DNA of 58,524 bases from an uncultured Oscillibacter sp. (lineage in GTDB: Bacteria; Bacillota; Clostridia; Oscillospirales; Oscillospiraceae). A model generated the notes under the pieces. That model was not told the DNA's origin. It was given only the letters and a program-made list of their open reading frames with translations, and did no database searches. The DNA lies in contig CAKTMK010000012.1 in assembly GCA_934574045.1 (NCBI GenBank), positions 1 through 58,524 of the forward strand. The letters are read 5' to 3'. A program made the translations under genes and the position numbers. This document shows, one piece after another, positions 41,036-49,181 of this stretch (its first letter is position 1; every line of letters starts with the position of its first letter).

Positions 41036-42337
41036 TCACTGAAGGATCTTTTTCATCTGCTGCATGGTCTCGTCGTAGGTGAACGACTCGTCCACGCCCT
41101 GCTTGAGGAAATCGTCGATGGCGTCGATCTTGCTCAGCGCGTAGTCCAGCTTGGGGTTCGTCCCGGCCTTGTACGCGCCGATGGACACCAGATCCGCGCT
41201 CTTTTCATACACGCTCATGATGTCGCGGACGCGGCCCGCGGCCCGCCGGTCCTCCATGGGAACGATGTCCGCCATCAGTCGGGAGATGCTGGCCCCCACG
41301 TCGATGGCGGGGTAGTGGTTGGCGGCGGCCAGCCGCCGGGAAAGGACGATGTGTCCGTCCAGAATGCCGCGGACCGTGTCCGCGATAGGCTCATTGGTAT
41401 CGTCGCCCTCCACCAGCACGGTGTACACGCCGGTGATGGAGCCTTTTTCAAAATTTCCGCTGCGCTCGAGCAGCTTGGGAAGCTCGGCGTAGATGGACGG
41501 GGTGTAGCCCCGGGCCACCGGCGGCTCGCCCACGGCGAGGCCGATCTCCCGCTGGGCCATGGCGAAGCGGGTCAGGGAATCCATCATCAGCAGCACGTCG
41601 CAGCCCTGATCGCGGAAGTATTCCGCGATGCCGGTAGCGACGGAGGGGCATTTCTTGCGCAGCATCGCGGGCTGGTCGGAGGTGGCCACCACCAGAATGG
41701 AGCGGGCCATGCCCTCCTCGCCCAGATCCTTGCGGACGAAGTCCAAAACCTCGCGTCCGCGCTCGCCCACCAGCGCGATCACGTTGATGTCGGCCTTCAC
41801 GTTCTTGGCGATCATGCCCATCAGCGTGCTCTTGCCCACGCCGGAGCCGGCGAAGATGCCGATACGCTGGCCCTTGCCGATGGTCAGCAGCCCGTCGATA
41901 GCCTTGATGCCGAATTCCATGCGCTCCGTGATGGCGGGGCGCGCCATGGGGTTGATATATTTTCCCTCCACACAGTGGGTGGAACCGCTTGGAAACGGCG
42001 GGCCGCCGTCGATGGGCTGGCCCAGCGCGTTGATGATCCGCCCCCGGAGGAACGGACCCATCGGCAGCGCGAGCTGCGTGCCGGTGTTGCGGACGAAGTT
42101 ACCCGCGGAGATGCCGCTCATATCGGAGTAGGGCATCAGGAGGATGCGGTCGTTTTTGAAGCCGACCACCTCCGCCGTCACCTGATCTCCGGTCTCGCCG
42201 TTGTAGATCCGGCAGATGTCGCCCACCGCAGCGTTCCCGCCGGAGGCCTCGATGGACATTCCAACGATATTTTCGATCCTTCCCGTCAGGCTGAAGGTAT
42301 CCGCGTTTTGAAGCTGCTGGATCATCTGTCCAAACAC
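41036..42337 (-). CDS. fliI: Flagellum-specific ATPase FliI
   Basis: The product has 433 aa. Walker A AGSGVGKST lies at 163-171, Walker B at CDVLLMMDSLTRFAMAQREI and the signature at PPVARGYTPSIYAELPKLLE. It is homologous to the F1 beta subunit and energises loading of export substrates. The start is GTG 42337, 7-8 nt after AAGGAG. Confidence 0.97.
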   Translation of the reverse strand: MFGQMIQQLQNADTFSLTGRIENIVGMSIEASGGNAAVGDICRIYNGETGDQVTAEVVGFKNDRILLMPYSDMSGISAGNFVRNTGTQLALPMGPFLRGRIINALGQPIDGGPPFPSGSTHCVEGKYINPMARPAITERMEFGIKAIDGLLTIGKGQRIGIFAGSGVGKSTLMGMIAKNVKADINVIALVGERGREVLDFVRKDLGEEGMARSILVVATSDQPAMLRKKCPSVATGIAEYFRDQGCDVLLMMDSLTRFAMAQREIGLAVGEPPVARGYTPSIYAELPKLLERSGNFEKGSITGVYTVLVEGDDTNEPIADTVRGILDGHIVLSRRLAAANHYPAIDVGASISRLMADIVPMEDRRAAGRVRDIMSVYEKSADLVSIGAYKAGTNPKLDYALSKIDAIDDFLKQGVDESFTYDETMQQMKKILQ

Positions 42338-42363
42338 GATGCCTGCTCCTTAAATATGTATCG

Positions 42364-43287
42364 TCACGGACCGTCCGTCCGTCCGGTTCCGGGCGGGTGG
42401 GGGTCGTCGGTGGGAAGTCCGTCCAGAATGGAGCGGATGTTGTTCATCTGGGTGGACGCGCTGGCGTCTATGATCGTGTCCGGGGTCTCGATGATGCAGG
42501 TCCCGGCCTCCTCCGTCGCCACGGGGGCGATGCGGATGTGGTCGGAAAGCCCCGCCAGCGCCCGGGTCAGCCGCGGCGTGATCTGGGCAAGGCCCTTCGC
42601 GTCGCAGCCGGAGACGTAAATGCGGACCCATTCCCGGCGCTTCATCTTCTCCGTGGCGTCCTGGATCATCTTCGCAATGATGCCGCTGGAGCTTTTCAGG
42701 CTGATGCGGATGACCTTTTCCGCCACCGCGATGGCAAGGTCCCGCATGTCGGTTTTCGCGGCGTCCATCATCTGATCCTGCTGCGCCGCCGCGTTTTCCA
42801 AAAAGGTGCGCAGCTGCGCCTGCATCTGGGCGGCCTGCGTCTCCCGGTTGGTCTTGAGATCCTGCTCCGCGCCGGCGGACCCGGCGGCGTAGCCATCCTG
42901 ATAGCCCTGCCGCTGCGCCTCCTCCCGGATGCGCTCGGCCTGCGCGCGGGCCTCCGCCGCCGCGTCGGCCCGGAGCTTTTCCGCTTCCTCCCGGGCCGAG
43001 CGGAGGATGGCCTCCGCCTGCACCTGAGCGAACTTGAGCTGCTCCGCGCTCTGGTCGGAGGGCGCTTCCTCCTCCCCGGTCGCCTCGTCTGAGCCGTCCT
43101 CCGCGCCGCCGCGCCGCCGCGGGCGCGGCCCGCCGTCCACGAACAGCTCATCCTGAAGCCCCGCCAGCAGGTCCTCTTCCTCCTGCGGCGCGGAGCCGGG
43201 AGCATCGTCCGCAGTCAGCGCGTCCGGGAACTGGTACGGCTCCGCCTTCGGGCGTATGAACTTTTTCAGGACACTCCCGTTAAGCAA
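42364..43287 (-). CDS. fliH: Flagellar assembly protein FliH
   Basis: The product has 307 aa. The N-terminal third is acidic and disordered. A long Ala/Glu/Arg helix follows (EEAEKLRADAAAEARAQAER), then the FliH/YscL globular domain (RDLAIAVAEKVIRISLKSSS). It regulates FliI and links it to the C-ring through FliY/FliN. The TTG start at 43287 lies inside the end of fliG with AAAGGA 8 nt upstream. Confidence 0.92.
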   Translation of the reverse strand: MLNGSVLKKFIRPKAEPYQFPDALTADDAPGSAPQEEEDLLAGLQDELFVDGGPRPRRRGGAEDGSDEATGEEEAPSDQSAEQLKFAQVQAEAILRSAREEAEKLRADAAAEARAQAERIREEAQRQGYQDGYAAGSAGAEQDLKTNRETQAAQMQAQLRTFLENAAAQQDQMMDAAKTDMRDLAIAVAEKVIRISLKSSSGIIAKMIQDATEKMKRREWVRIYVSGCDAKGLAQITPRLTRALAGLSDHIRIAPVATEEAGTCIIETPDTIIDASASTQMNNIRSILDGLPTDDPHPPGTGRTDGP

Positions 43288-44407
43288 TGATGTCGTCCTT
43301 TCCGCCCTTGATAATGATGATCTCGTTCTGCTCCTCCAGCTTGCGGATCACGTCCACGATGCGCTGCTGCGCCTCTTCCACGTCCTTCATGCGGACGTTG
43401 GTGGTGATCTCCAGATCGTCCTTGATGTTCTGTGCCATACGGGTGGACATATTGGAGAGCAGCTTGTTTGCCACCTCCTCGGTGGTCGCCTTGAGGGAGA
43501 GGACGATATCCTTCGGATCGCAGTCGCGCAGGAAGCGCTGGACCGACCGGTCGTCCATGCCCACCAGATCCTCGAACACGAACATCCGCTTGCGGATCTC
43601 GTCCGCCAGCTCCTGATTGTAGGCGGACAGTCCGTCGAAGATGCTCTTTTCGCTGGTGCGGTCGATATTGTTCATCAGGCTGGCCACGAAATCCACGCCG
43701 CCGACCTTGACGTTCTTGCTGCTGACAATGGTGGAGAAGCGCCGGTTCATCTCCGCCTCGATGATCTTCATGGTGGAAGGAGACGGGCTTTCCATCTTGG
43801 CCATGTACTCCACGACCTTGACCTGCTTGGCCGGGTCCATCTGCTCCACCACGCTGGCGGACTTGGCCGGGCTTACGTAGGACAGGACCAGCGCCACCGT
43901 CTGGGGCCGCTCGTACTGCAGGGCGGAGAACAGGGACTTGGCGTCCGCCTTGTCGAGAAATGCGAACTGCCGGTTTTTCATGGATTTCTCCACTTTTTCC
44001 AGAAGCTGCGCCGCCGTCTGCTCACCGAACGCCTTTTCAAGGACCGTCTTGGCGTATTCCAGACCGCCCTCGGTGATGGCCTTGTTGGTCAGGCACATCT
44101 CGTAGAAATCGGTCAGCACGCCCTCCGTCATTTCGGAGTCCAGATAGCCCAGCCGGGCCACCTCCAGCGTCAGCGTTTCCACGTCCTCGGGGTCCATGTA
44201 CTTATAGAGCAGGGACGCCTTATCCGCCCCCAGCGAGACGACCACGGCCGCGGCCTTCTGCGGGCCGGTGAGCGCGGCGATCCGGCTCTTGGCGGCGGCG
44301 GAAGGCTGCTGCTTGGCGGGCTCCGCCTTGGGCGCAGGGGCGGCGGGCGCTTCCACTGCCGCCGCGGCCTCCGCCGGAGCGTCGGCGCTCCGTTTCTTAG
44401 CGCTCAT
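43280..44407 (-). CDS. fliG: Flagellar motor switch protein FliG
   Basis: The product has 375 aa, with an extra Ala/Pro-rich N-terminal extension of about 40 residues before LTGPQKAAAVVVSLGADKAS. The middle EHPQ-like site reads ERPQTVALVLSYV. The C-terminal torque helix has FVFEDLVGMDDRSVQRFLRD with the charged residues that contact MotA. It overlaps fliF by 11 nt and fliH by 8 nt. Confidence 0.96.
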   Translation of the reverse strand: MSAKKRSADAPAEAAAAVEAPAAPAPKAEPAKQQPSAAAKSRIAALTGPQKAAAVVVSLGADKASLLYKYMDPEDVETLTLEVARLGYLDSEMTEGVLTDFYEMCLTNKAITEGGLEYAKTVLEKAFGEQTAAQLLEKVEKSMKNRQFAFLDKADAKSLFSALQYERPQTVALVLSYVSPAKSASVVEQMDPAKQVKVVEYMAKMESPSPSTMKIIEAEMNRRFSTIVSSKNVKVGGVDFVASLMNNIDRTSEKSIFDGLSAYNQELADEIRKRMFVFEDLVGMDDRSVQRFLRDCDPKDIVLSLKATTEEVANKLLSNMSTRMAQNIKDDLEITTNVRMKDVEEAQQRIVDVIRKLEEQNEIIIIKGGKDDIIA

Positions 44408-46034
44408 CCTCTTCGCCCCCCTTCAGCCAGGTCTTGAGCATGTGGGCCGCCATTTCCGGATTCTCCTCCGCGAACTTGCGGATCTCCTGACGGAGCTGGA
44501 TACTCTTTTCCGTCCGGATGGTCATAATGTCGGCTCCGTCGTCCGGCGCGTCCGCGCCCATATCCACTGCCGAGACCGGCACCTGCATGGCTGCCGCCTG
44601 AGCCGCCAGCGCGGCCAATTTTGCCTTTTTCTTCTTGCGCCGCCGCCCGGCCAGCGCCAGCAGGATCAGCAGCAGAAGCAGCAGCGCCGCGCCGCCGATG
44701 GCCGCGTACAGCGCCCACGTGGGCAGGACCAGCCCGCCCGGGGTGGGCACGATGCCGGAGGAGGGATCGTAGAACGGGGCGATGAGGACGGAGATCTTGT
44801 CCGCCGCCTGATCTGCGGCGATGCCCGCCGCGTGGCCCACATGATTCGTCAGGTCCGCGGTGTTCACACTGCCGGCCACCGCGCTGTTGATGCTGACCGA
44901 CACCATCAGGTCGGTGACGACGCCGGCGATGCGTTCCACCTGCTGCTTGTTGGTGTCTACATTATAATTTGTCTCGCCCTGATTGCGGATATAGGTCTCG
45001 TCGCCGTTGGCCGTGGCCTGATTCTCCACATAGGTGCTGATGTCGGCGTTGGACTCGTTGCCCACCACGCCGCCGACCGTGGTGCCGTCCCCGCGGACAA
45101 CCTCCTGATCGTAAACTCTGGAGCCGATGATGCCCTCGCCGCCGGTGGAGCCGTCGCTGGCCCAGTCGGGGAGGGTGTATGTAGTATTCTCGCCCACCGT
45201 GTGGTTCACGTCCACCGTGCTGCTGACGGCCACGCGCACATTGTCCGCGCCGTAGAGCGGAGCGAGGACCGTCATGATCTGGGTGCGGACCTTGTTGTTC
45301 ACCTGCTCCTCCAGCCGCAGCTTCAGCTCGGACGCGTCGGACGCGCCGCTGACACCGGTGCCACCGGAGTACACATTGCCCAGTGAGTCGGAGATGGCGA
45401 TGTTGTCGATCTCCAGCCCCTGCACGCCGTGGGCCACCAGATTGCGGATGGCCGCGGCCTGCTGGTCGGAGAGTGTCCCGCCGCCGTCCATGGTCACCAT
45501 GACGGAGGCGGAAGCGTCCACAGCGTTGCTGCTGTCGAGCACGTAGCGCCGGTCCTCGCCCTGGGCAATGGTGACCACCGCGGACTTGACCCCGTCCATG
45601 CACCGGATGACGCCGGCCATGCGGTCCTGCAAGTCCTGAAGATAGGCCATCTGCCGGTCGGAATCTGTGGACATAGCGCCCACGCCCTTGCGGTACGTCT
45701 CATAGGCGAAGCCGGAGGTGGGATAGCCCTGCATCAGCAGGTCCGCCTTGAGCTGCGCCTCCTGCGCCTGCGGCACAAGGATGGTGTCCGTTCCCTGAAT
45801 GCGGAAATCCGTCGCGCCGTTATCGTTGAGATACGTCGTGATGGAGGAGATCTCCTCCGTGCTCAGTCCCGTAAAGAGGACCGCGTAGGGCCGGGTGTTC
45901 GCATAGACGGCGAACGCGATCCCGCCCACCAACAGGACCGCCAGCAGGCATCCCAGCGCGATCCGCACCTTTTTACTCATTTTGGCCCCAATGCCCTTGA
46001 GCTTTGCGCCAAAACTCTTCAGCTTCTCCTGCAA
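44397..46034 (-). CDS. fliF: Flagellar MS-ring protein FliF
   Basis: The product has 545 aa. Membrane helices lie at about 25-45 and 437-465 and enclose the ring-building modules (YAVLFTGLSTEEISSITTYL, RVAVSSTVDVN). The C-terminal tail, which binds FliG, ends in EMAAHMLKTWLKGGEE. The likely start is TTG 46034 behind AGGTGGGGG; no ATG fits the family N-terminus. Confidence 0.95.
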   Translation of the reverse strand: MQEKLKSFGAKLKGIGAKMSKKVRIALGCLLAVLLVGGIAFAVYANTRPYAVLFTGLSTEEISSITTYLNDNGATDFRIQGTDTILVPQAQEAQLKADLLMQGYPTSGFAYETYRKGVGAMSTDSDRQMAYLQDLQDRMAGVIRCMDGVKSAVVTIAQGEDRRYVLDSSNAVDASASVMVTMDGGGTLSDQQAAAIRNLVAHGVQGLEIDNIAISDSLGNVYSGGTGVSGASDASELKLRLEEQVNNKVRTQIMTVLAPLYGADNVRVAVSSTVDVNHTVGENTTYTLPDWASDGSTGGEGIIGSRVYDQEVVRGDGTTVGGVVGNESNADISTYVENQATANGDETYIRNQGETNYNVDTNKQQVERIAGVVTDLMVSVSINSAVAGSVNTADLTNHVGHAAGIAADQAADKISVLIAPFYDPSSGIVPTPGGLVLPTWALYAAIGGAALLLLLLILLALAGRRRKKKKAKLAALAAQAAAMQVPVSAVDMGADAPDDGADIMTIRTEKSIQLRQEIRKFAEENPEMAAHMLKTWLKGGEEDER

Positions 46035-46072
46035 TTACGTTACCCCCACCTGAATTTCGGTCCGGCTCCCGG

Positions 46073-46387
46073 TCACAGGTTGATGCGCGTCAGCTCGCTG
46101 TAAGCGTCCAGCGCTTTATTTCTCAGCTGGACCAGCAGCTCCACCGCCGCAGCCGCCTTGGTGGCCGCAATGGTCGCCTCCGCCGGGTTGTCCAGCTGGC
46201 CGGTGGCAAGGAGGTACTGCGCCTCGTTCTTCTCCTGATCGGTGGTCTTTACGTTGTCGATGGCGCTCTTGAAAATGTCCGCGAACATTCCGTCGGTCCC
46301 GGCGGAGCCTTTCTCCGCCCGCCGCGCCCCGCCGAGGGCGGCGGCATTCTCAATGGGCTGTATAACAGAAAACGGCTGTGTATTCAT
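46073..46387 (-). CDS. fliE: Flagellar hook-basal body protein FliE
   Basis: The product has 104 aa with the family pattern FADIFKSAIDNVKTTDQEKN and VELLVQLRNKALDAYSELTR. FliE joins the MS-ring to the rod and is the first substrate exported. Confidence 0.93.
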   Translation of the reverse strand: MNTQPFSVIQPIENAAALGGARRAEKGSAGTDGMFADIFKSAIDNVKTTDQEKNEAQYLLATGQLDNPAEATIAATKAAAAVELLVQLRNKALDAYSELTRINL

Positions 46388-46483
46388 CCGAAAATCTCCC
46401 CTCCAAAACGTGGCTCCCGGCGGCGTTTCCTATTGAAAAACCGCCGATCCGGGGCCGTCCGTGCAGTTCCCATTCCGCACGAG

Positions 46484-46505
46484 CGCACCGCGTTGCCGCG
46501 GTGCG
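46484..46505. other. Intercistronic hairpin between flgC and fliE
   Basis: A perfect 9-bp stem CGCACCGCG/CGCGGTGCG with loop TTGC lies in a 129-bp gap, the longest in this part of the operon. No U-run follows on the coding strand. It may protect the flgB-flgC mRNA end and set rod protein ratios. Confidence 0.5.
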
Positions 46506-46516
46506 TTTCTCTCTTA

Positions 46517-46972
46517 TCAGCGACCGATCTCCAGCGCCTGATTCACCACGGTCTTGAACGCGCCCAGCGCGGTAACGCCCGCCGAATATGCCTGCGTGGC
46601 AGCCATGGCGTCCGTGACCTCCTTGACCAGCGTGACGTTGGGCATTTCCACATAGCCGTCCGCGTTAGCGTCGGGGTGGGTGGGATCGTATACCAGCTTC
46701 AGCTCAGACGGGTCCTCTACGACCTGCGTGACGCGGACGCCGCCCGCCGTGTTGTATCCGGCGTTGGACGCCAGCGCGCGGCTGGCCATGATGCTGCGGA
46801 AACCGTTTCGTCCGTCCTGCGCCTCAAACACGGTCATTTTGCGGCGGTACGCGCCGCCCGCCTCCGTGCGGGTGGTGTTGATGTTGGTGATATTTTCAGA
46901 CACCATGTCCAGCCGCAGCTGCTGCGCCGTCAGACCGGAGCCGATGATGTTCATAGAGCTGAGAAAAGCCAT
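46517..46972 (-). CDS. flgC: Flagellar basal-body rod protein FlgC
   Basis: The product has 151 aa. The rod signature is QLRLDMVSENITNINTTRTE, the middle has VYDPTHPDANADGYVEMPNV, and the C-terminal helix is typical (ATQAYSAGVTALGAFKTVVN). It builds the proximal rod. Confidence 0.95.
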   Translation of the reverse strand: MAFLSSMNIIGSGLTAQQLRLDMVSENITNINTTRTEAGGAYRRKMTVFEAQDGRNGFRSIMASRALASNAGYNTAGGVRVTQVVEDPSELKLVYDPTHPDANADGYVEMPNVTLVKEVTDAMAATQAYSAGVTALGAFKTVVNQALEIGR

Positions 46973-47004
46973 TCGGCACCCTCCTTAAAATGATCCGCCT
47001 GCGC

Positions 47005-47394
47005 TCACTGGCCCTTGATGGCCGTACGCAGGATGCTCAGGTCGCTGTCGATGGAGCGCATGGCATAGCGCAGCTGATAGGCGTTGCGCGCCAGCTCCAC
47101 GCCCTGCTCCGTCAGGTTCACGCCGTTGCCGTCCATGCGGGCAGACTCGCTCACCGCGGTATGCACCGTGGGCCGGGCGTTTTCAATGGCCTCGCGGAAC
47201 GCCGCCGTGGGCCGGGACGCGCCCGAGGCCGCCAGCAGGCTGCGCTTGAACGACTCCTCGAACGTCACATATTTGGTCTTATAGCCCGGCGTCTCTGCAT
47301 TGGAAATATTGTCCAGAATCGCAGTCTGCTTGGACCACAGGAACCGCATGGAGCTTTCCATCATGCGCTGCGAGTTGCTGGTAACAAAATCCAT
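47005..47394 (-). CDS. flgB: Flagellar basal-body rod protein FlgB
   Basis: The product has 129 aa with the signature FLWSKQTAILDNISNAETPG and VELARNAYQLRYAMRSI at the end. The start is set at ATG 47394 because AAGGAG lies 9 nt before it and the length then matches FlgB (about 130 aa); an in-frame ATG at 47442 would add 16 atypical residues. It is the first gene of the 26-kb fla/che operon. Confidence 0.94.
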   Translation of the reverse strand: MDFVTSNSQRMMESSMRFLWSKQTAILDNISNAETPGYKTKYVTFEESFKRSLLAASGASRPTAAFREAIENARPTVHTAVSESARMDGNGVNLTEQGVELARNAYQLRYAMRSIDSDLSILRTAIKGQ

Positions 47395-47488
47395 CCAGTC
47401 CAGCTCCTTTTTCACCGGCCGCAGGACCGGTATTTCTTGCATTCAGGCGGCTGCGCGCAATGCTTGCAGTCCGCCATTTATATCGTAT

Positions 47489-47517
47489 ATTATAGTTTGC
47501 GGCCGTGTAAAAAGCAA
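47489..47517 (-). promoter_or_regulatory. Sigma-A promoter of the fla/che operon
   Basis: On the minus strand TTGCTT (47517-47512), 17 nt and a perfect TATAAT (47494-47489) lie about 95 bp before flgB. The weak -35 suggests it needs an activator; phased repeats lie directly upstream. Confidence 0.75.
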
Positions 47518-47531
47518 TAAAAATCTTCAAA

Positions 47532-47606
47532 TTTTGTGAAAAAATATAGCTTCTGTTAATTTTTTTGTGAAAAGATATGATTCCTGTTAATTTTTTTGCA
47601 AAAAGG
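47532..47606. repeat. 31-bp-period repeats upstream of the fla/che promoter
   Basis: On the plus strand TTTTGTGAAAAnATAT, then T(T/C)CTGTTAATTTT, occurs twice (from 47532 and from 47563), and a third partial copy TTTTTTTGCAAAAAGG follows in the same register. Corresponding bases lie at 47536, 47567 and 47598, exactly 31 bp apart. The block ends 15 bp from the -35 box, where an activator would bind. No regulator in the window is known to recognise it. Confidence 0.75.
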
Positions 47607-48094
47607 AAAAACTTCCTGCTCTCTTTGTGTGCCGCATGTTGAGAAGTCCTTTGCATTTTTGTAATTCTTGCTTTTTTCTGTAAAAATCTGTTGATTCTTC
47701 CAGCATTTCCCTCCATCCGTGCCGGATACCGTTTGATTTCCCGGCCCGCGCATTCGTGCTGTCCCGCCAAAAGCAGCCGGTCTCCCAGCGTGCAGCGCGC
47801 TGATTTTCCCGTCTCCTAGCGTGCGGAGCGTAAAAAATATGCATATAACATTCATTGTCTTTGTATATTTGCTTATTTGCAAATAACTTTTGGTGATAGC
47901 TGTCCGCGCCGGACCGGAATCACGCAAAGCGGAAGCGCCGAAGGGCCGCTTTGGGATGCGCGGAGCTGTTTTTGGTCCGCTGGCTCGCAGAAAAGGGGAG
48001 CGCGGGCCGGAAGCCGAAGGGAGCCGTCCCCTGCGCCGTGGGTGCGCAGAAAGTGCTTTTGCCGCCGGTAAGCGCAAGGGAGCCGCCGCGCGCG
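47607..48094. other. Long non-coding region between fla and lsr operons
   Basis: No gene is credible here. It holds TCTCC(C/T)AGCGTGC twice, at 47781 and 47812, again 31 bp apart. An AT-rich island at 47830-47890 has a perfect 14-bp palindrome TTATTTGCAAATAA at 47873-47886, preceded by TATTTGC. I searched by eye for riboswitch cores such as that of the c-di-GMP-I class and found none. It may hold a second fla promoter with a long leader. Confidence 0.5.
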
Positions 48095-48124
48095 AAAAGG
48101 GAGGGCCGCTCCAGCGGCCCTCCC
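48095..48124 (-). terminator. Terminator of the lsrACDBF operon
   Basis: A 12-bp perfect stem GGGAGGGCCGCT/AGCGGCCCTCCC with a 2-nt apex lies 13 bp after lsrF. On the minus strand TTTTCG follows. Confidence 0.8.
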
Positions 48125-48137
48125 CAGCTTGCGTTGT

Positions 48138-49019
48138 TTACTTGTGGATCTCGTTCTGGAAGAACTCCCACGCTTCCTTGTCGGTGAACTTCTCGTGGAC
48201 GATCTTGCAGACGGCCTGCGCCATCTCCACGGGGTGCTCGCTCTGGAAGATGTTGCGGCCCATGTCCACGCCGTGAGCGCCCTTCTGCATCACGTCGTAG
48301 GCCAGAGTCAGCGCGTCCTTCTCCGGCAGCTTCTTGCCGCCCGCCACCACGATGGGCACCGGGCAGGCCGCGGCCACTTCCTCGAAGTTCTCGCAGTCAT
48401 AGCTCTTGACGATCTGGACGCCCATCTCAGCGATGATGCGGGTGGCCAGCTTGAAGAACCGGTCGGTCCGGGCCATGTCCTTGCCCACGGCGCACACGCC
48501 CATGGTGGGCACGCTGTACCGCATACCGGCGTTGACCACATGGCTGAGGTTATCCAGACTGCTGAGCTGGCCGTCCGCGCCGATGAAGGTCTGGACCGCC
48601 ATGCAGTCCGCGTTCATGCGGATGGCGTCCTCGATATCCACGGCCACCACCTCATGGCTCAGGTCGTCCTGAAGCATGGAGGAGCCGGAGGTCACGCGCA
48701 GCGCGATGCTCTTGGCCGTCTCCGGCGCGACGCAGGTGCGGATCGCGCCGCGGGTGCCCATGAAGCAGTCCACATAAGGGGCCAGCTTGGGCAGCAGCAG
48801 ATCCAGCCGCTCCAGTCCCGCGGTGGAACCCATGAAATAGCCGTGGTCAAAGGCAAACATCACGGTGTTGCCGCTCTTGGGGTTGAACAGGTTGGAAAGG
48901 TGCTTCTTCATGCCCCAGTCAAGGCTGTTGCAGCCCTTGAGGTAAAAGCCGTTCAGATTGGCAAAGGGCGTGTCCACATGGTAATCCTTCGCGACTTTCA
49001 GGCCGTCCAAATCTGCCAT
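48138..49019 (-). CDS. lsrF: Phospho-AI-2 processing thiolase/aldolase LsrF
   Basis: The product has 293 aa and is closely similar to Escherichia LsrF along its length: a MADLDGLK start, LKGCNSLDWGM, VMFAFDHGYFMG, GVCAVGKDMART and GAHGVDMGRNIFQSEHPV. The Schiff-base lysine is Lys205 in QIVKSYD. LsrF transfers an acetyl group from 3-hydroxy-5-phosphonooxypentane-2,4-dione to CoA, removing the inducer. It is the last gene of the minus-strand lsr operon. ATG 49019 follows AGGAGG. Confidence 0.94.
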   Translation of the reverse strand: MADLDGLKVAKDYHVDTPFANLNGFYLKGCNSLDWGMKKHLSNLFNPKSGNTVMFAFDHGYFMGSTAGLERLDLLLPKLAPYVDCFMGTRGAIRTCVAPETAKSIALRVTSGSSMLQDDLSHEVVAVDIEDAIRMNADCMAVQTFIGADGQLSSLDNLSHVVNAGMRYSVPTMGVCAVGKDMARTDRFFKLATRIIAEMGVQIVKSYDCENFEEVAAACPVPIVVAGGKKLPEKDALTLAYDVMQKGAHGVDMGRNIFQSEHPVEMAQAVCKIVHEKFTDKEAWEFFQNEIHK

Positions 49020-49072
49020 ATTGATTCCTCCTTCGATTTCTCGTCAGTTTCACTGTCCGTAAACGGAGAATT

Positions 49073-49124
49073 GCTCCGCTCCCGGCAAAACGCCGAAGGC
49101 GCGGCGTCCTGCCGGGAGCGGAGC
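49073..49124 (-). other. Long hairpin between lsrB and lsrF
   Basis: A perfect 15-bp stem GCTCCGCTCCCGGCA/TGCCGGGAGCGGAGC encloses an inner CGCCG/CGGCG hairpin in the 162-bp gap. There is no U-run on the coding strand. Such structures behind binding-protein genes often protect the upstream mRNA, giving more LsrB than LsrF. Confidence 0.65.
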
Positions 49125-49181
49125 GCAGCCGAAGCCGCGCTCCGCCCTTTCCCATCCGCGCAGCGGACGGGCCGGAGTTTT

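Noticed and set aside
47607..48094. c-di-GMP riboswitch in the fla leader
   Set aside because: The conserved GGGACGCAAAGC core and partner helices were not found on either strand.
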